Part shown: in pieces, positions 49,649-59,149 of the stretch
How the letters are laid out: each line of letters begins with the position of its first letter
Position numbering within the stretch: the stretch's first letter is position 1
The notes under the pieces: generated by a model
What the model saw: only the letters and a program-made list of their open reading frames with translations
Databases searched by the model: none
What the model was told of the DNA's origin: nothing
Assembly (NCBI GenBank): GCA_964352855.1
Contig: CAYGTR010000013.1
Location: 1 to 64,000, forward strand
Length of the DNA stretch: 64,000 nt
Reading direction: 5' to 3'
DNA from: Litorimonas sp964352855
GTDB taxonomy: Bacteria; Pseudomonadota; Alphaproteobacteria; Caulobacterales; Maricaulaceae
Translations under genes and position numbers: made by a program

Positions 49649-50631
49649 TCAGGATTGGCGTTTTAGGGGCCGCAAAAATTGCTCCAAAAGCTATAATATG
49701 GCCCGCACAAGCGCGACTAGATTGCCGTATTCTCGCTGTCGCCAGTCGCGACTTAGGACGTGCGCAGAGGTTTGCTAAAGAACATGATATTGAAATAACT
49801 CTGGATGATTACAAGGCTCTGGTCAGCCACCCTGATGTTGACTTGGTTTACAATGCCCTTCCGCCGCATCGCCATGCAGACCTTACAATTGCGGCTTTGA
49901 AAGCCGGAAAATCCGTTCTTTGCGAAAAGCCCTTTGCCTTGAACAAACATGAAGCCGATGCAATGGTGTCTACGGCTGAGCTTTCAGATGGTTATCTTAT
50001 TGAAGCTTTCCATTATTGTTTTCATCCGGCTGTGCTGAAATTCTTGCATATTATTCACAGCGGGCAGATTGGTAAAATTCTGGATATGGAGGGGGTTTTT
50101 AATGTCTCCATCCCAAATAAGCCGGGGGAACTGCGCTATCTTCCGAAGCTTGGAGGCGGCGCGATGATGGATTTGGGATGTTATGTTTTACATCTTTCCC
50201 GCCTCGTTTCACGCGCAGAACCAATCATCGGCGAGGTCTCTGCCCTTATGTCTGACTCGGGCGTTGATGTAGCGCTTGAAGCGCGTCTAAGTTTTGCAGG
50301 CATCAAAAGTCATATTCAATGTGATATGCGTGAAGGCACGGAACGTAAGATCTCATTCAAAGTTACAGGTGATGCAGGGAACATTACATTTGACCAGTTT
50401 GTACACCCTTACAGACAGTTCTCAATTCGCTTAGAAACACAAAGAGAGACAAGCACATTTTCGCACAAAGATAAGGATGCTGATTATACGCGTTCAACTT
50501 ATGACTATCAGCTTGATCATGTTATTGATGTCTTACGCGGCAATGCGAGCCCGCTAACGGGCGGTATGGACGCTATCAATACGATGCAGGCAATTGATAA
50601 AATTTATGAGGCGGCAGGTTTGGAGAGATAA
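49645..50631 (+). CDS. Gfo/Idh/MocA-family oxidoreductase
   Basis: A 328-residue NAD(P)-dependent oxidoreductase. It begins with GVLGAAKIAPKAII (dinucleotide loop), then ALPPHRHADLTIAALKAGKSVLCEKPFALNKHEAD with the signature EKPFA and catalytic Lys, and GGGAMMDLGCYVLHLSRLV, all of this family. Substrates are sugars, inositol or similar. Its first codons overlap the ABC gene stop (ATGA). The functional link to the ATPase is unclear. Confidence 0.9.
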   Translation: MIRIGVLGAAKIAPKAIIWPAQARLDCRILAVASRDLGRAQRFAKEHDIEITLDDYKALVSHPDVDLVYNALPPHRHADLTIAALKAGKSVLCEKPFALNKHEADAMVSTAELSDGYLIEAFHYCFHPAVLKFLHIIHSGQIGKILDMEGVFNVSIPNKPGELRYLPKLGGGAMMDLGCYVLHLSRLVSRAEPIIGEVSALMSDSGVDVALEARLSFAGIKSHIQCDMREGTERKISFKVTGDAGNITFDQFVHPYRQFSIRLETQRETSTFSHKDKDADYTRSTYDYQLDHVIDVLRGNASPLTGGMDAINTMQAIDKIYEAAGLER

Positions 50632-50686
50632 GCATAGCTTCATTGAAAGCTTTCTTTAGATTATAAAACGGCCTAACACGCCCGCC

Positions 50687-52102
50687 ATGTCCGACACACA
50701 GACATTATCGAACGAAGCGACGCAACTCCCTGACACTTGGTTTGGCGAGATGAGCGCTTTATTGCGTCTGGGTGTCCCTATGGCGCTCACGCAGCTCGTG
50801 CAATTCTCTATTTATTTTGTCGATGCTGTTATGGTGGGGCGGTTGTCTCCTGTGGATATTGCTGCAGTCGGAATTGGGGGTGTGATCATATTCCTCGTAT
50901 GGATGATAGGCGGAGGCCCGGCCATCGCCGTCTCTCCATTAGCGTCACAAGCTTTAGGTGCAAATTCGCGGGATACGAGAGATGTAAGACGGTCTGTACG
51001 TATGGCATTGTGGTGCATCTTTGGGCTAACGCCATTTATTTTTATCATATTATTTCTGGTGAAGCCCATTGCTTTGTTTTTGGGTCAAGATCCGGAGGCG
51101 ACACGGCGCGCGCAATCCTATGTTTTAGCCGTTGGCTTAGGCTTACCCTTTACATTGGCGACTTTGGCCTTGCGAAATTTTCTCGCAGCCCTTGATAAGA
51201 CATTCATTCCTTTTGTCATCATAACGGTCGTCGTCATTCTAAATGCCGGGTTTAATGCATTATTGATCTTTGGGCTCTTTGGCTTCCCGCGACTCGAGCT
51301 TGTCGGTGCCGGGCTTGCATCATCGCTTGCAGCTGCAATCGGTTTTCTCATCTTTATTCTCTATATCGAATGGGATAAGCGTGCGCGGACTTTTGAAATT
51401 TTCAAAAATATTGTCCACCCTGATTGGGAACGCTTGCGAGATGTTATTCGGCTGGGATGGCCCATTTCGGTTACGATGATATTTGAAGGGATGTTATTCA
51501 ATGCAGGCCTTTTGATTGTTGGCGTGATTGGGGTTATTGAACAAGCTGCTTATCAGATTTCTCTGAATGTCGCATCATTGGCTTTCATGTTGCCTTATGG
51601 GATGAGCATGGCAGGGGCCGTGCGTATCGGTTTAGCGAAAGGCGCAGATAATTTACCGGCACAAAAGCGCGCGACAACCACGACTATTTTGGCATCAATT
51701 ATTGCTATTGGCGTTTTTGCTATTCCCATGGCGATTGTGCCAGAAGCAATCGCTGCGCTTTATTTGGATTTGAATAGGCCGGAAAACCAAGAGGTGATAA
51801 TGTTTGTCTTAGCTTTTGTTCCGATTGCAGCCGCTTTTGCCTTTTTTGATGCGCTACAAGTAGCCTGTAATCAGTTGTTACGTGGCCTAAAAGACGTGAA
51901 AGCGACGATGATTATCGCAGGTGTAAGCTACTGGTTTATTGGCTTCCCTATCGCTATCTATCTTGCACTTTACACAGACCAAAAAGCTAAAGGCGTCTGG
52001 TATGGTCTGATGGCAGGTCTTTTTGCAGCGTCTATCTTCCTCGGAATAAGGCTTGCGCAGCAGCTTCGACAGGGTCGGGTTCAGATGGGGGAGCCTCAAT
52101 AG
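50687..52102 (+). CDS. MATE-family multidrug/toxin exporter
   Basis: The 471-residue protein has about 12 membrane helices in two similar halves and MATE blocks: LRLGVPMALTQLVQFSIYFVDAVMVGRLSPVDIAAVG, GPAIAVSPLASQALGANS, LALRNFLAALDKTFIPFV and RLGWPISVTMIFEGMLFNAG. These exporters use Na+ or H+ gradients to expel cationic compounds. Its last 71 bp overlap the end of the convergent DUF1491 gene. Confidence 0.94.
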   Translation: MSDTQTLSNEATQLPDTWFGEMSALLRLGVPMALTQLVQFSIYFVDAVMVGRLSPVDIAAVGIGGVIIFLVWMIGGGPAIAVSPLASQALGANSRDTRDVRRSVRMALWCIFGLTPFIFIILFLVKPIALFLGQDPEATRRAQSYVLAVGLGLPFTLATLALRNFLAALDKTFIPFVIITVVVILNAGFNALLIFGLFGFPRLELVGAGLASSLAAAIGFLIFILYIEWDKRARTFEIFKNIVHPDWERLRDVIRLGWPISVTMIFEGMLFNAGLLIVGVIGVIEQAAYQISLNVASLAFMLPYGMSMAGAVRIGLAKGADNLPAQKRATTTTILASIIAIGVFAIPMAIVPEAIAALYLDLNRPENQEVIMFVLAFVPIAAAFAFFDALQVACNQLLRGLKDVKATMIIAGVSYWFIGFPIAIYLALYTDQKAKGVWYGLMAGLFAASIFLGIRLAQQLRQGRVQMGEPQ

Positions 52103-52418
52103 GCTCTCCGATTAAAACCTCGGCTGCGGCGTCACTTTCTATCTCCACAATCCAAATGTCTGGATCCTCATCAACACGGCGGTTCAAGCGTATATCCAAG
52201 CTTGATTGGTCTGGTATCACCTCCGGCCACCAAATACGGTTGCCGGAAAAGTCACGTTCAGGCGCATAATAAGTCAAATTTTCTCCGTGACGTATAATGA
52301 TCAAGGTGATGCCGGCATCAGTGTCGCCTTTGCGTAAAACGGTCGCGAAGCCGTTCATAGACTGCACACGACGGATAAGCGCTGAGACCCAAAATTCTGA
52401 TTTTAAGCGCGGCGTCAT
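52032..52418 (-). CDS. DUF1491 family protein
   Basis: The 128-residue protein matches DUF1491, found in alphaproteobacteria: SEFWVSALIRRVQSMNGFATVLRKGDTDAGITLIIIRHG, YAPERDF and IWWPEVIPDQ, RRVDEDPDIWIVEIE. Its function is unknown. A TTG six codons upstream is not favoured; ATG 52418 is used. Its final 71 bp overlap the MATE gene, an unusually large convergent overlap. Confidence 0.85.
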   Translation of the reverse strand: MTPRLKSEFWVSALIRRVQSMNGFATVLRKGDTDAGITLIIIRHGENLTYYAPERDFSGNRIWWPEVIPDQSSLDIRLNRRVDEDPDIWIVEIESDAAAEVLIGEPIEAPPSEPDPVEAAAQALFRGR

Positions 52419-52528
52419 TGTCCGCTCTCGCCCCAATTGGGAACAGTTTGTATTATTTTCGCCTCTTGAGGCATATTTGGCATCCCACTTGCTTGGTTAA
52501 GCTCATGTTAATCATGAGGCCTCGGACA

Positions 52529-55198
52529 ATGTCCCAATTTCGTCAAAAAACATTAAAAACTGCGGCGGTTTCGGCCCTTTTAATAGCAGGCCCCTCTGCT
52601 GTCACGGCAAATGCAGCGATTAATAATCCGGGGCTAAAAACGCCTGTTGCCCGCACGATTGCCACAACAGTTCCGCTGACAAAGCTGGACTTTGTTCAAA
52701 ACAGCCCTGTTTTGGATTGGCGTAATCCCGCCTATACGTTAAAATTTGACATTTCTGATACAGATTGGACATCTGCCTTAAAACTCATTCTATCTGTTGA
52801 TCCGGTCGGCCCAGTCTCGGGCGATGCGCCCATTTATGTTCAGTTTAATACAGATAAGCCCGTCAAATTAAATACGCGCAGCAGCGGCTTTGACGCACGT
52901 GTTGAACTCGATCCCGCGAAAGTACGTCCGCGCGGGAATACTTTACGTGTCTATTATGACTCGCCAATAGGCTCAGATTGTTTAAAATCGGAACATGGAG
53001 CTTGGGTCATTAATTTAGAGGCCTCTCAACTTATTCAACGCAGTCATGCAAAAAGTCAGAATTTGCGTGTGAGCGATATCGAAACGCATCTTTCAAATCC
53101 TCTGACGGCCCCGACTTCCGTAGGTATTATTTCACGCGGCCCTGGTGCCACAGCCTTACAAAGCCTTCTGGCCCAAGGCATCGGCCTGCGCATGGACATG
53201 CCGCCCAAATTCACAACGGTAAAGGGCTATGGCCAGTTGGAATTCATCGCGGGACGTCGGGATCAAATTGCGCTTTATGTGAAGAGTGAAACTGTTTTGA
53301 ATACGCATGGGCCCCGCCTTATTGTGGACGAAGGCCGTCCGATGACAGTTATACTCACAGGAGACACCGACGCGGAAGTGCTAAATCTGGTAAAGCAATT
53401 TGCAACACACCACTTACCTAATACGCGCCGCACAATTACCAGTACAGGCGAAATTGTGATGCAGTCCAAGCTTGCGGACGCGCATATAGTTGTGTCTGGC
53501 AGTACAAAATTGGCAAAGCTAGGCAGTACAGCGTTTGATCCAAGTTGGAATCCAACGGATCAGATTCTGACATTTGACGTCGAAGATCCGGTTGGAAGCC
53601 AAGGCGAGATCGTTCTGCGTTTAGCCAGTCCTGAATCCGTTTTAAATAAGGACGGCTCATTGGTCTTGGATTTAAATGGTCACGCATTGGGACAAACAAA
53701 GCTCAATAAAACGCGGAAGTCCGTGGCCTTTAAAGTGCCTGCCGGTATTCTGCGTGGACAAGACAACAGTCTGCGTATGAGTCCAGACCTAAACATTGAA
53801 CCCACTGGTCAGTGCGCTGCGCAAGCTTATACAGATAATGGTATTTATTTGGGTGAAGGCTCAAAACTGACTCTGACACAGTCACATGAAACGCCCTTGA
53901 CGGATTTATCACGTTTAGCCGCAACGGGAGCGCCCTTTTCAGACGTTGAAGGCAAAGAAACTCTGATTGTTCTACCGCGCAACAATGCGGACTATAATGT
54001 TGCGGTTGGCCTATTGGCGGCTCTGGCTAAAGCAAGCGGCCAAAGCTGGACAGATGCAAGCTTCACACGCGATGCTGAAGCCATCGACACATTGGCTGAC
54101 AATAGAAATATACTGTTTCTTGTGCCTTCAATGGAATTACCAAGTGCCGTCAAAACGACCGCGCCGCGAACATTTCAATCGGCTCTCCGCGGTCAAACAT
54201 TTGAGGGAGATAATCTATTAAATGCAGAAATTGATAGATATGCAAGCGCAGATGAAATGGACGCCTATCGCTCTCTCGCGGCCAAAACGGCGTCGCGTAA
54301 CCGCGTGAACCGGGGAGGTGCCGCTGCCATTTACCGCTCACCCTATGGTACAGATAAACTTGTCGGTGTCATAACCAATGTTCCGGGTGAATCGTTCAAA
54401 GACGCTGTTATAGCGTTACAACAACCCGAACATTGGAATGCCATTGAAGGCAGCGTCGCACGATGGTCAGAGACAACTGTTCTCATGGCCGAATTATCCT
54501 CTGACATACCAGGATTTGTGAGAGCCAAGAGGGACAAACCTGTTTTGGATATACCAGAATTTGAATTACCCGGTTTAGAATTCGTTCAATACAGGCTTGC
54601 AGATTTTGAATGGCCCAAAATGGCTAGTTTGGAAGCGCCCAACATCAATTGGGGGTCATTTAAGTTTTGGGAGCGTGACAATATAGCGGGAGAAACTCTC
54701 CCAACTATGCCTGCGCCTGAATTACGAACAGTTAGTGTTAATTCCCGTGAGAGTTTTTTAGATACAGTTTTATCAGGAAAACAATTAATAGAGCGCAGCA
54801 CAGCAATCACATTCAATGCAGAAACGTTACAACTGCGTGGGCTATCTGTTGTTCCGAATACACCCACAAATAAACAAGATCTGTTTGGCAATATTGAACT
54901 AAAATCTAAAGCAACATCAGCCTTAAAATGGACAAATCTAAAATGGGATGATCTGAAAACCAATATTTCGAATTTCAAGATTGAAGATAAGATATCCTCT
55001 CTTCAAAGAGATGTTCGGCCTTTGGGTCAATCTTGGCGCGCCAAGCTTCGCAGTGTGTCTGTTCCCGGTCAATCCATGGCGAAGTGGGGACTCAACCAAA
55101 TGAGCGCAGCGGCTCTATTATTAATATTGACCTTTAGCTTAGTTGTCGTTTTTCTAGGCTTTTCATCGCCCGAAAATAGGACGGGCAGACACCATTAA
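52529..55198 (+). CDS. BcsB-like cellulose synthase periplasmic subunit, without BcsA nearby
   Basis: An 889-residue protein with an N-terminal signal (about 1-33, ends VTANA), two repeats of the BcsB carbohydrate-binding/flavodoxin-like core (DFVQNSPVLDWRNPAYTLKFDISDTDW and PSWNPTDQILTFDVEDPVGSQGEI) and a C-terminal membrane anchor (AALLLILTFSLVVVFLGF). PLTDLSRLAATGAPFSDVEG, ETLIVLPR and SPYGTDKLVGVITN match the BcsB family. BcsB guides the nascent glucan through the periplasm with BcsA. No bcsA or bcsC gene is adjacent. ATG 52529 is chosen; 52505 and 52514 are other in-frame ATGs with no strong site. Confidence 0.75.
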   Translation: MSQFRQKTLKTAAVSALLIAGPSAVTANAAINNPGLKTPVARTIATTVPLTKLDFVQNSPVLDWRNPAYTLKFDISDTDWTSALKLILSVDPVGPVSGDAPIYVQFNTDKPVKLNTRSSGFDARVELDPAKVRPRGNTLRVYYDSPIGSDCLKSEHGAWVINLEASQLIQRSHAKSQNLRVSDIETHLSNPLTAPTSVGIISRGPGATALQSLLAQGIGLRMDMPPKFTTVKGYGQLEFIAGRRDQIALYVKSETVLNTHGPRLIVDEGRPMTVILTGDTDAEVLNLVKQFATHHLPNTRRTITSTGEIVMQSKLADAHIVVSGSTKLAKLGSTAFDPSWNPTDQILTFDVEDPVGSQGEIVLRLASPESVLNKDGSLVLDLNGHALGQTKLNKTRKSVAFKVPAGILRGQDNSLRMSPDLNIEPTGQCAAQAYTDNGIYLGEGSKLTLTQSHETPLTDLSRLAATGAPFSDVEGKETLIVLPRNNADYNVAVGLLAALAKASGQSWTDASFTRDAEAIDTLADNRNILFLVPSMELPSAVKTTAPRTFQSALRGQTFEGDNLLNAEIDRYASADEMDAYRSLAAKTASRNRVNRGGAAAIYRSPYGTDKLVGVITNVPGESFKDAVIALQQPEHWNAIEGSVARWSETTVLMAELSSDIPGFVRAKRDKPVLDIPEFELPGLEFVQYRLADFEWPKMASLEAPNINWGSFKFWERDNIAGETLPTMPAPELRTVSVNSRESFLDTVLSGKQLIERSTAITFNAETLQLRGLSVVPNTPTNKQDLFGNIELKSKATSALKWTNLKWDDLKTNISNFKIEDKISSLQRDVRPLGQSWRAKLRSVSVPGQSMAKWGLNQMSAAALLLILTFSLVVVFLGFSSPENRTGRHH

Positions 55199-55202
55199 TC
55201 GA

Positions 55203-56837
55203 CTAAGTCGCGCGTTTTAGGGGCAGGGAGATGTTCACTTCTGTTCCCTCCCCTATTTCGCTCTGAATATCGAAAAGACCGATATGAAGCTCAGTGAGTG
55301 ACTTGACCAGAGAGAGACCAAGCCCACTGCCTCTTTCGTCAGATGTTAATCCACTTGTGGATTGCGCATAAGGCGATCCGATTCGCACCAAATCGTCGGC
55401 ACTAATGCCCTCGCCTTGATCCGTCACACGGATATTGAGATAGCCGTCTTTATTCGCACCCACGATCGTCACACGTCCGCCTTTCTTTGAAAACTTCACA
55501 GCATTCGACAAAAGATTGAGCAATATTTGACGGACGGCTTTGCGGTCAGCTTCGACCAAAAGCGCTTCTTCAGAGTCTATTTCAACCCCTAGCGTGACTT
55601 CCGCCGCATCGGCGGATGGACGGATCATTTTGACGGAACTGCGAATAACGTCTGCGGCGTCAAATGTATCATATTGCAGTGAATATTTCCCGGCTTCCAC
55701 TTTTGATAGGTCCAAAACATCCCCAATCAGGTCCAACATATGTTGCCCGCTATCATGGATCAAATCCGCATATTCCGCATATTTTGATGGGAGAGGCCCA
55801 AAAAGACGCGAACGCATCATATCAGAAAATCCGATAATGGCATTCAGCGGTGTGCGCAGCTCATGACTCACACCTGCAAAAAATAGCGTTTTTTCATCCG
55901 TGCCTTGAGAGGTGACCGCATACGTTCGACGCAGCTCTTCAAAGCGTTCGTCTTCTTCTGTCCTATCAATTGCATGCAAAACAACGCCACCGTCTTTGTG
56001 GGGGAAAAGATAGCTATCAAAAACACTCACCCTGTCTGCTTCACGCCTGAGGCCCAGTCGGACGGTTTCTGATTGGCCAAATTGTTTGGCACGTTGAGCG
56101 GCTTGGCTCAATAAATTTTGTTCGGAAGGATCATAAGCAATAAGTGTGTCAAGTGTAAGGGGGCTCTCTGCATCACCAATACCAAATGCAGCTTGTGCCT
56201 CTTTATTCGTTGTGATGAGATCCCCATTCGCCGCAAAGCGCAGCACACTCCCTGACAGAGTTTCATAAGGATTATCGTCAATCGCTTTACGCTGATTGCC
56301 GTTATAAATTCCGTTGCCCGGTCGATGTTGTGATGCTGCAAAGAGCGTGCTGATCACTAAAGCAATCGCCCCCATAATACCCGCTTGTTGGGCCCAAAGA
56401 GACTGAGCGGTATTGAGCGGGCTGTCAGGCAAAGCGCCTTTTAATGAGGCATAATAAAGCAAAGCTGTGAAAACAGCTGAAACTACCAAAGCCTCGACAA
56501 TTTTTGCCTGTTTGAACAAAGCTGCAATCACGGGCGCGGCAATAAATAGAATTGCCAGCGGTAAAAATCCAACAAATAAGCAAGCGATGATGGCAAGGGA
56601 CAACCACGACAGAATAACCAATATTTGCGCCCATTCTTTCTGAACAAAAGGACTGACTATAATACCAAGCACGCCAGGAAAGGCTGCAATCCCAGCAATT
56701 AAGCCTAAATCGAAATAGGTTTGACCGCGCAGCAAACCTGCAATGAAGGCTGCTAAAATGACGCCAAGCCAAATAAAGCTAGGCACCAATATGGCCCGTT
56801 TATTAAAAGTCTGAGTCAAATCATTTCCTTCTGACAT
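55203..56837 (-). CDS. DivJ-like membrane sensor histidine kinase
   Basis: The 544-residue kinase has six N-terminal helices (about 18-165), a PAS-like region (about 190-300), a HisKA domain with phospho-His325 in SHELRTPLNAIIGFSDMM, then HATPase blocks NLLSNAVKFSKKGG, DQGEGI and GSGLGLSLVKSL. LFGPLPSKYAEYADLIHDSGQHMLDLIGDVLDLSKVEAGKY is characteristic of the DivJ/PleC family that feeds DivK and CtrA. The six-helix, PAS-containing build favours DivJ, though orthology needs testing. No response regulator is adjacent. Its end is 4 nt from the BcsB-like stop (convergent). Confidence 0.85.
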   Translation of the reverse strand: MSEGNDLTQTFNKRAILVPSFIWLGVILAAFIAGLLRGQTYFDLGLIAGIAAFPGVLGIIVSPFVQKEWAQILVILSWLSLAIIACLFVGFLPLAILFIAAPVIAALFKQAKIVEALVVSAVFTALLYYASLKGALPDSPLNTAQSLWAQQAGIMGAIALVISTLFAASQHRPGNGIYNGNQRKAIDDNPYETLSGSVLRFAANGDLITTNKEAQAAFGIGDAESPLTLDTLIAYDPSEQNLLSQAAQRAKQFGQSETVRLGLRREADRVSVFDSYLFPHKDGGVVLHAIDRTEEDERFEELRRTYAVTSQGTDEKTLFFAGVSHELRTPLNAIIGFSDMMRSRLFGPLPSKYAEYADLIHDSGQHMLDLIGDVLDLSKVEAGKYSLQYDTFDAADVIRSSVKMIRPSADAAEVTLGVEIDSEEALLVEADRKAVRQILLNLLSNAVKFSKKGGRVTIVGANKDGYLNIRVTDQGEGISADDLVRIGSPYAQSTSGLTSDERGSGLGLSLVKSLTELHIGLFDIQSEIGEGTEVNISLPLKRAT

Positions 56838-56985
56838 CTTAACTTAACATAAAGCATGTTTCTTAAGGCTTTTGGCCAGTCAATTCGCGCCAGAGGCGTA
56901 ATTTTATAAGGTTTTCGGCCATCATTTGCGCCTTAGTGCTATAATGCCCCTTGTTCCAAAGGGATACGCCGTTTATTTCCTCACC

Positions 56986-57414
56986 ATGATAGATAATTTA
57001 CCCGAAAACATTTGTGACATGATTTCAGACTTCGAATTTCTCGATAATTGGGAAGATCGTTATGTCCACGTCATTGATATGGGCAAATCCCTCCCACCGC
57101 TGGAGCTCGCCTTCAAAACCGACGCCACAAAAGTCAAAGGCTGTGTGAGCCAAGTTTGGTTGGTAAGCGAAAAAAAAGGTAATACCGACCCTGTTTTAAC
57201 ATTCCGCGGCGATAGCGACGCCCATATCGTTAAAGGATTGGTTGCTGTCGTTCTGGAAATATTCTCAGGCCGCAAAGCCTCGGAAATTTTGGCCCTGGAT
57301 GCAAAATCCATTTTAGAGAAACTAAAATTAGCAGAACACCTCTCCCCCCAACGCTCTAATGGGCTTCAAGCGATGATCGGTCGGATTAAAGCCGAAGCTG
57401 AAAGCTTCGCCTAA
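56986..57414 (+). CDS. sufE: SufE cysteine desulfuration protein
   Basis: The 142-residue protein carries the acceptor Cys53 in GCVSQVWLV, with DNWEDRYVHVIDMGKSLPPL upstream and GLVAVVLEIFSGRKASEIL downstream. SufE receives persulfide from a cysteine desulfurase for Fe-S assembly. The ATG at 56986 is used, as the upstream 20 residues of the longer frame do not fit the family. No other suf gene is adjacent. Confidence 0.94.
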   Translation: MIDNLPENICDMISDFEFLDNWEDRYVHVIDMGKSLPPLELAFKTDATKVKGCVSQVWLVSEKKGNTDPVLTFRGDSDAHIVKGLVAVVLEIFSGRKASEILALDAKSILEKLKLAEHLSPQRSNGLQAMIGRIKAEAESFA

Positions 57415-57417
57415 GAC

Positions 57418-58266
57418 CTAATCGAAAACTGAGGCGATTGACGTCGGTGTAATGCCCTCGCGAAGGTCTCTGATTTCATAATACATAGCGGCGACGGCTG
57501 ATGCATTTATCATAACTGTAATGGCCTGTGCCAAGGCGGATGACAGAGCGTAAACAATCCAGAAAAGAACAGACCCTCCCGTGAGCGTTGCTGTAGTAAC
57601 ATTACCAAAAGGCATAGCGACCAATGTCAAAACGGCCGACAGAACCATGGAAAGAACCGTCAAAATAATGACAACCAAAAGAATCCACCGTTTGTAACCT
57701 TTGGTCAATTGCCATGAGCGGCTGAGGGAGTCTAAAACGCCACGTTTTTCCACTAACAAAACAGGCACTGCGATATACCATCCCAATAACAAAAATATCC
57801 CTGGAATAATCAAGAGTATAAAACCTATACTCACGCCCAGCATATAGAGGACGACTAGACCGAGAACGGGAAACAGAAATCGGAGGGCAACCTTACCGGA
57901 TTGCTTCAGACTAACCGGCTCGCCTGCAAAGTCCTTGAAGCAAGCATGTACGAGGACTGATTGTAATAAAATTGACAGGAATATGTAAAGAACGAACCCT
58001 ACAATAGAGGCCGTTACAGTGCCTGCAATCGCGGCATCTGAGAATTCAGTATCAGAAAGCAAGCCAGCGCCGCCATTGATAAAAAGCGGCCATAAACCAA
58101 TCAAAAACATGGGCAAACCCGCAATTATGAAAGATATAATTGTGAACTTCACTGCATTATTTTTGATCGCTGAGAATGTGCGCCCTAAAACGCGACCGAC
58201 ATCAAATTGAGGTTTTGGCGATTGCCATTCATATTTAGGTGGCGTTTCGCTAGTTTGATCAACCAT
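57418..58266 (-). CDS. Multi-pass membrane protein (glycerophosphodiester-type membrane domain)
   Basis: A 282-residue protein with about six membrane helices (for example FTIISFIIAGLPMFLIGLWPLF, FVLYIFLSILLQSVLVHACF, GLVVLYMLGVSIGFILLIIPGIFLLLGWYIAVPVLLVE). The GIFLLLGWYIAVPVLLVEKRGVLDSLSRSWQLTKG block resembles the DUF6159/glycerophosphoryl-diester-phosphodiesterase membrane domain group, whose function is largely unknown. ATG 58266 is used (GGGG upstream). It is the next gene after the HNH gene, 20 nt away, so the two may be one transcript. Confidence 0.75.
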   Translation of the reverse strand: MVDQTSETPPKYEWQSPKPQFDVGRVLGRTFSAIKNNAVKFTIISFIIAGLPMFLIGLWPLFINGGAGLLSDTEFSDAAIAGTVTASIVGFVLYIFLSILLQSVLVHACFKDFAGEPVSLKQSGKVALRFLFPVLGLVVLYMLGVSIGFILLIIPGIFLLLGWYIAVPVLLVEKRGVLDSLSRSWQLTKGYKRWILLVVIILTVLSMVLSAVLTLVAMPFGNVTTATLTGGSVLFWIVYALSSALAQAITVMINASAVAAMYYEIRDLREGITPTSIASVFD

Positions 58267-58286
58267 GGTATCCCCAATCAAAAGTT

Positions 58287-58871
58287 TCAGTCTTTTAATT
58301 CTACATCCCAATAAAGATAGTCAAGCCAACTTTCGTGCAAATGGTTGGGAGGAAAGCGGCGACCCTGTGCCTGCAATTGATGCATCGTGGGTTGAAAGGG
58401 CATCACAATTGGGTGCATGCCCGCGTCTTTTGGAAGACGTCCGCCTTTTTTAAGATTACATTTCGAACAGGCTGCCGCGATATTAGTCCATGTCGTTTTT
58501 CCGCCTAAACGCCGCGGAATCACATGATCAAAGGTTAATTCCGTCTCGCTATGGCAATAAACACATTCAAAACCGTCGCGCAAAAAGAGATTAAAACGGG
58601 TGAAAGCGGGTGTTCTGTTTTGTGGAACATAGTCTTTTAAAGCGACAACACTCGGCATTTGCATTTCAAAGCTAGCCGACCGTACACATTGTTCATAATG
58701 GTCGACAACACTGACCCGTTCCAGAAACACCGCCTTTATCGCATCCTGCCAAGACCAAAGTGAGAGTGGGAAGTAAGACAGTGGTTGATAATCAGCGTTT
58801 AAAATCAGGCAAGGGTAGTTCCCTTGCTTAACAGGTTTGGCTTCCAAAAAGTCAATGCCATCCAGACTCAT
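58287..58871 (-). CDS. HNH-endonuclease-family protein
   Basis: A 194-residue protein with the HNH motif: CVYCHSETELTFDHVIPRRLGGKTTWTNIAAACSKCNLKKGG (about 107-150), with zinc-binding CxxC pairs at both ends and the His of DHV as catalytic base. LILNADYQPLSYFPLSLWSWQDAIKAVFLERVSVV precedes it. It is found as a housekeeping gene in many bacteria; its nuclease activity is not shown. AAGGGG precedes the ATG. Confidence 0.9.
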   Translation of the reverse strand: MSLDGIDFLEAKPVKQGNYPCLILNADYQPLSYFPLSLWSWQDAIKAVFLERVSVVDHYEQCVRSASFEMQMPSVVALKDYVPQNRTPAFTRFNLFLRDGFECVYCHSETELTFDHVIPRRLGGKTTWTNIAAACSKCNLKKGGRLPKDAGMHPIVMPFQPTMHQLQAQGRRFPPNHLHESWLDYLYWDVELKD

Positions 58872-59149
58872 TTCTGAGACCCCTTCTTTGTTATGAAATG
58901 AAAAGAAAAGCTATCAATCATGCTTTCAAAGAAAGCCCTTTTGGAAATATAAATTAAACGATTACTGAAACCTATCTCCTGAAATCAGCTATTCCGATTC
59001 GTATATAACTAACCAGAAAGACAGAGATGTGACAAGCACAAGACGAAAAAGTGTCAATTTGTCCGTCTTCGCCAATATTCATATAAGGTTAACGCGGATA
59101 GCTGCAATTAGACCTCGTAGCACAACATCAAAGCACGTTAAGCAGAGAT

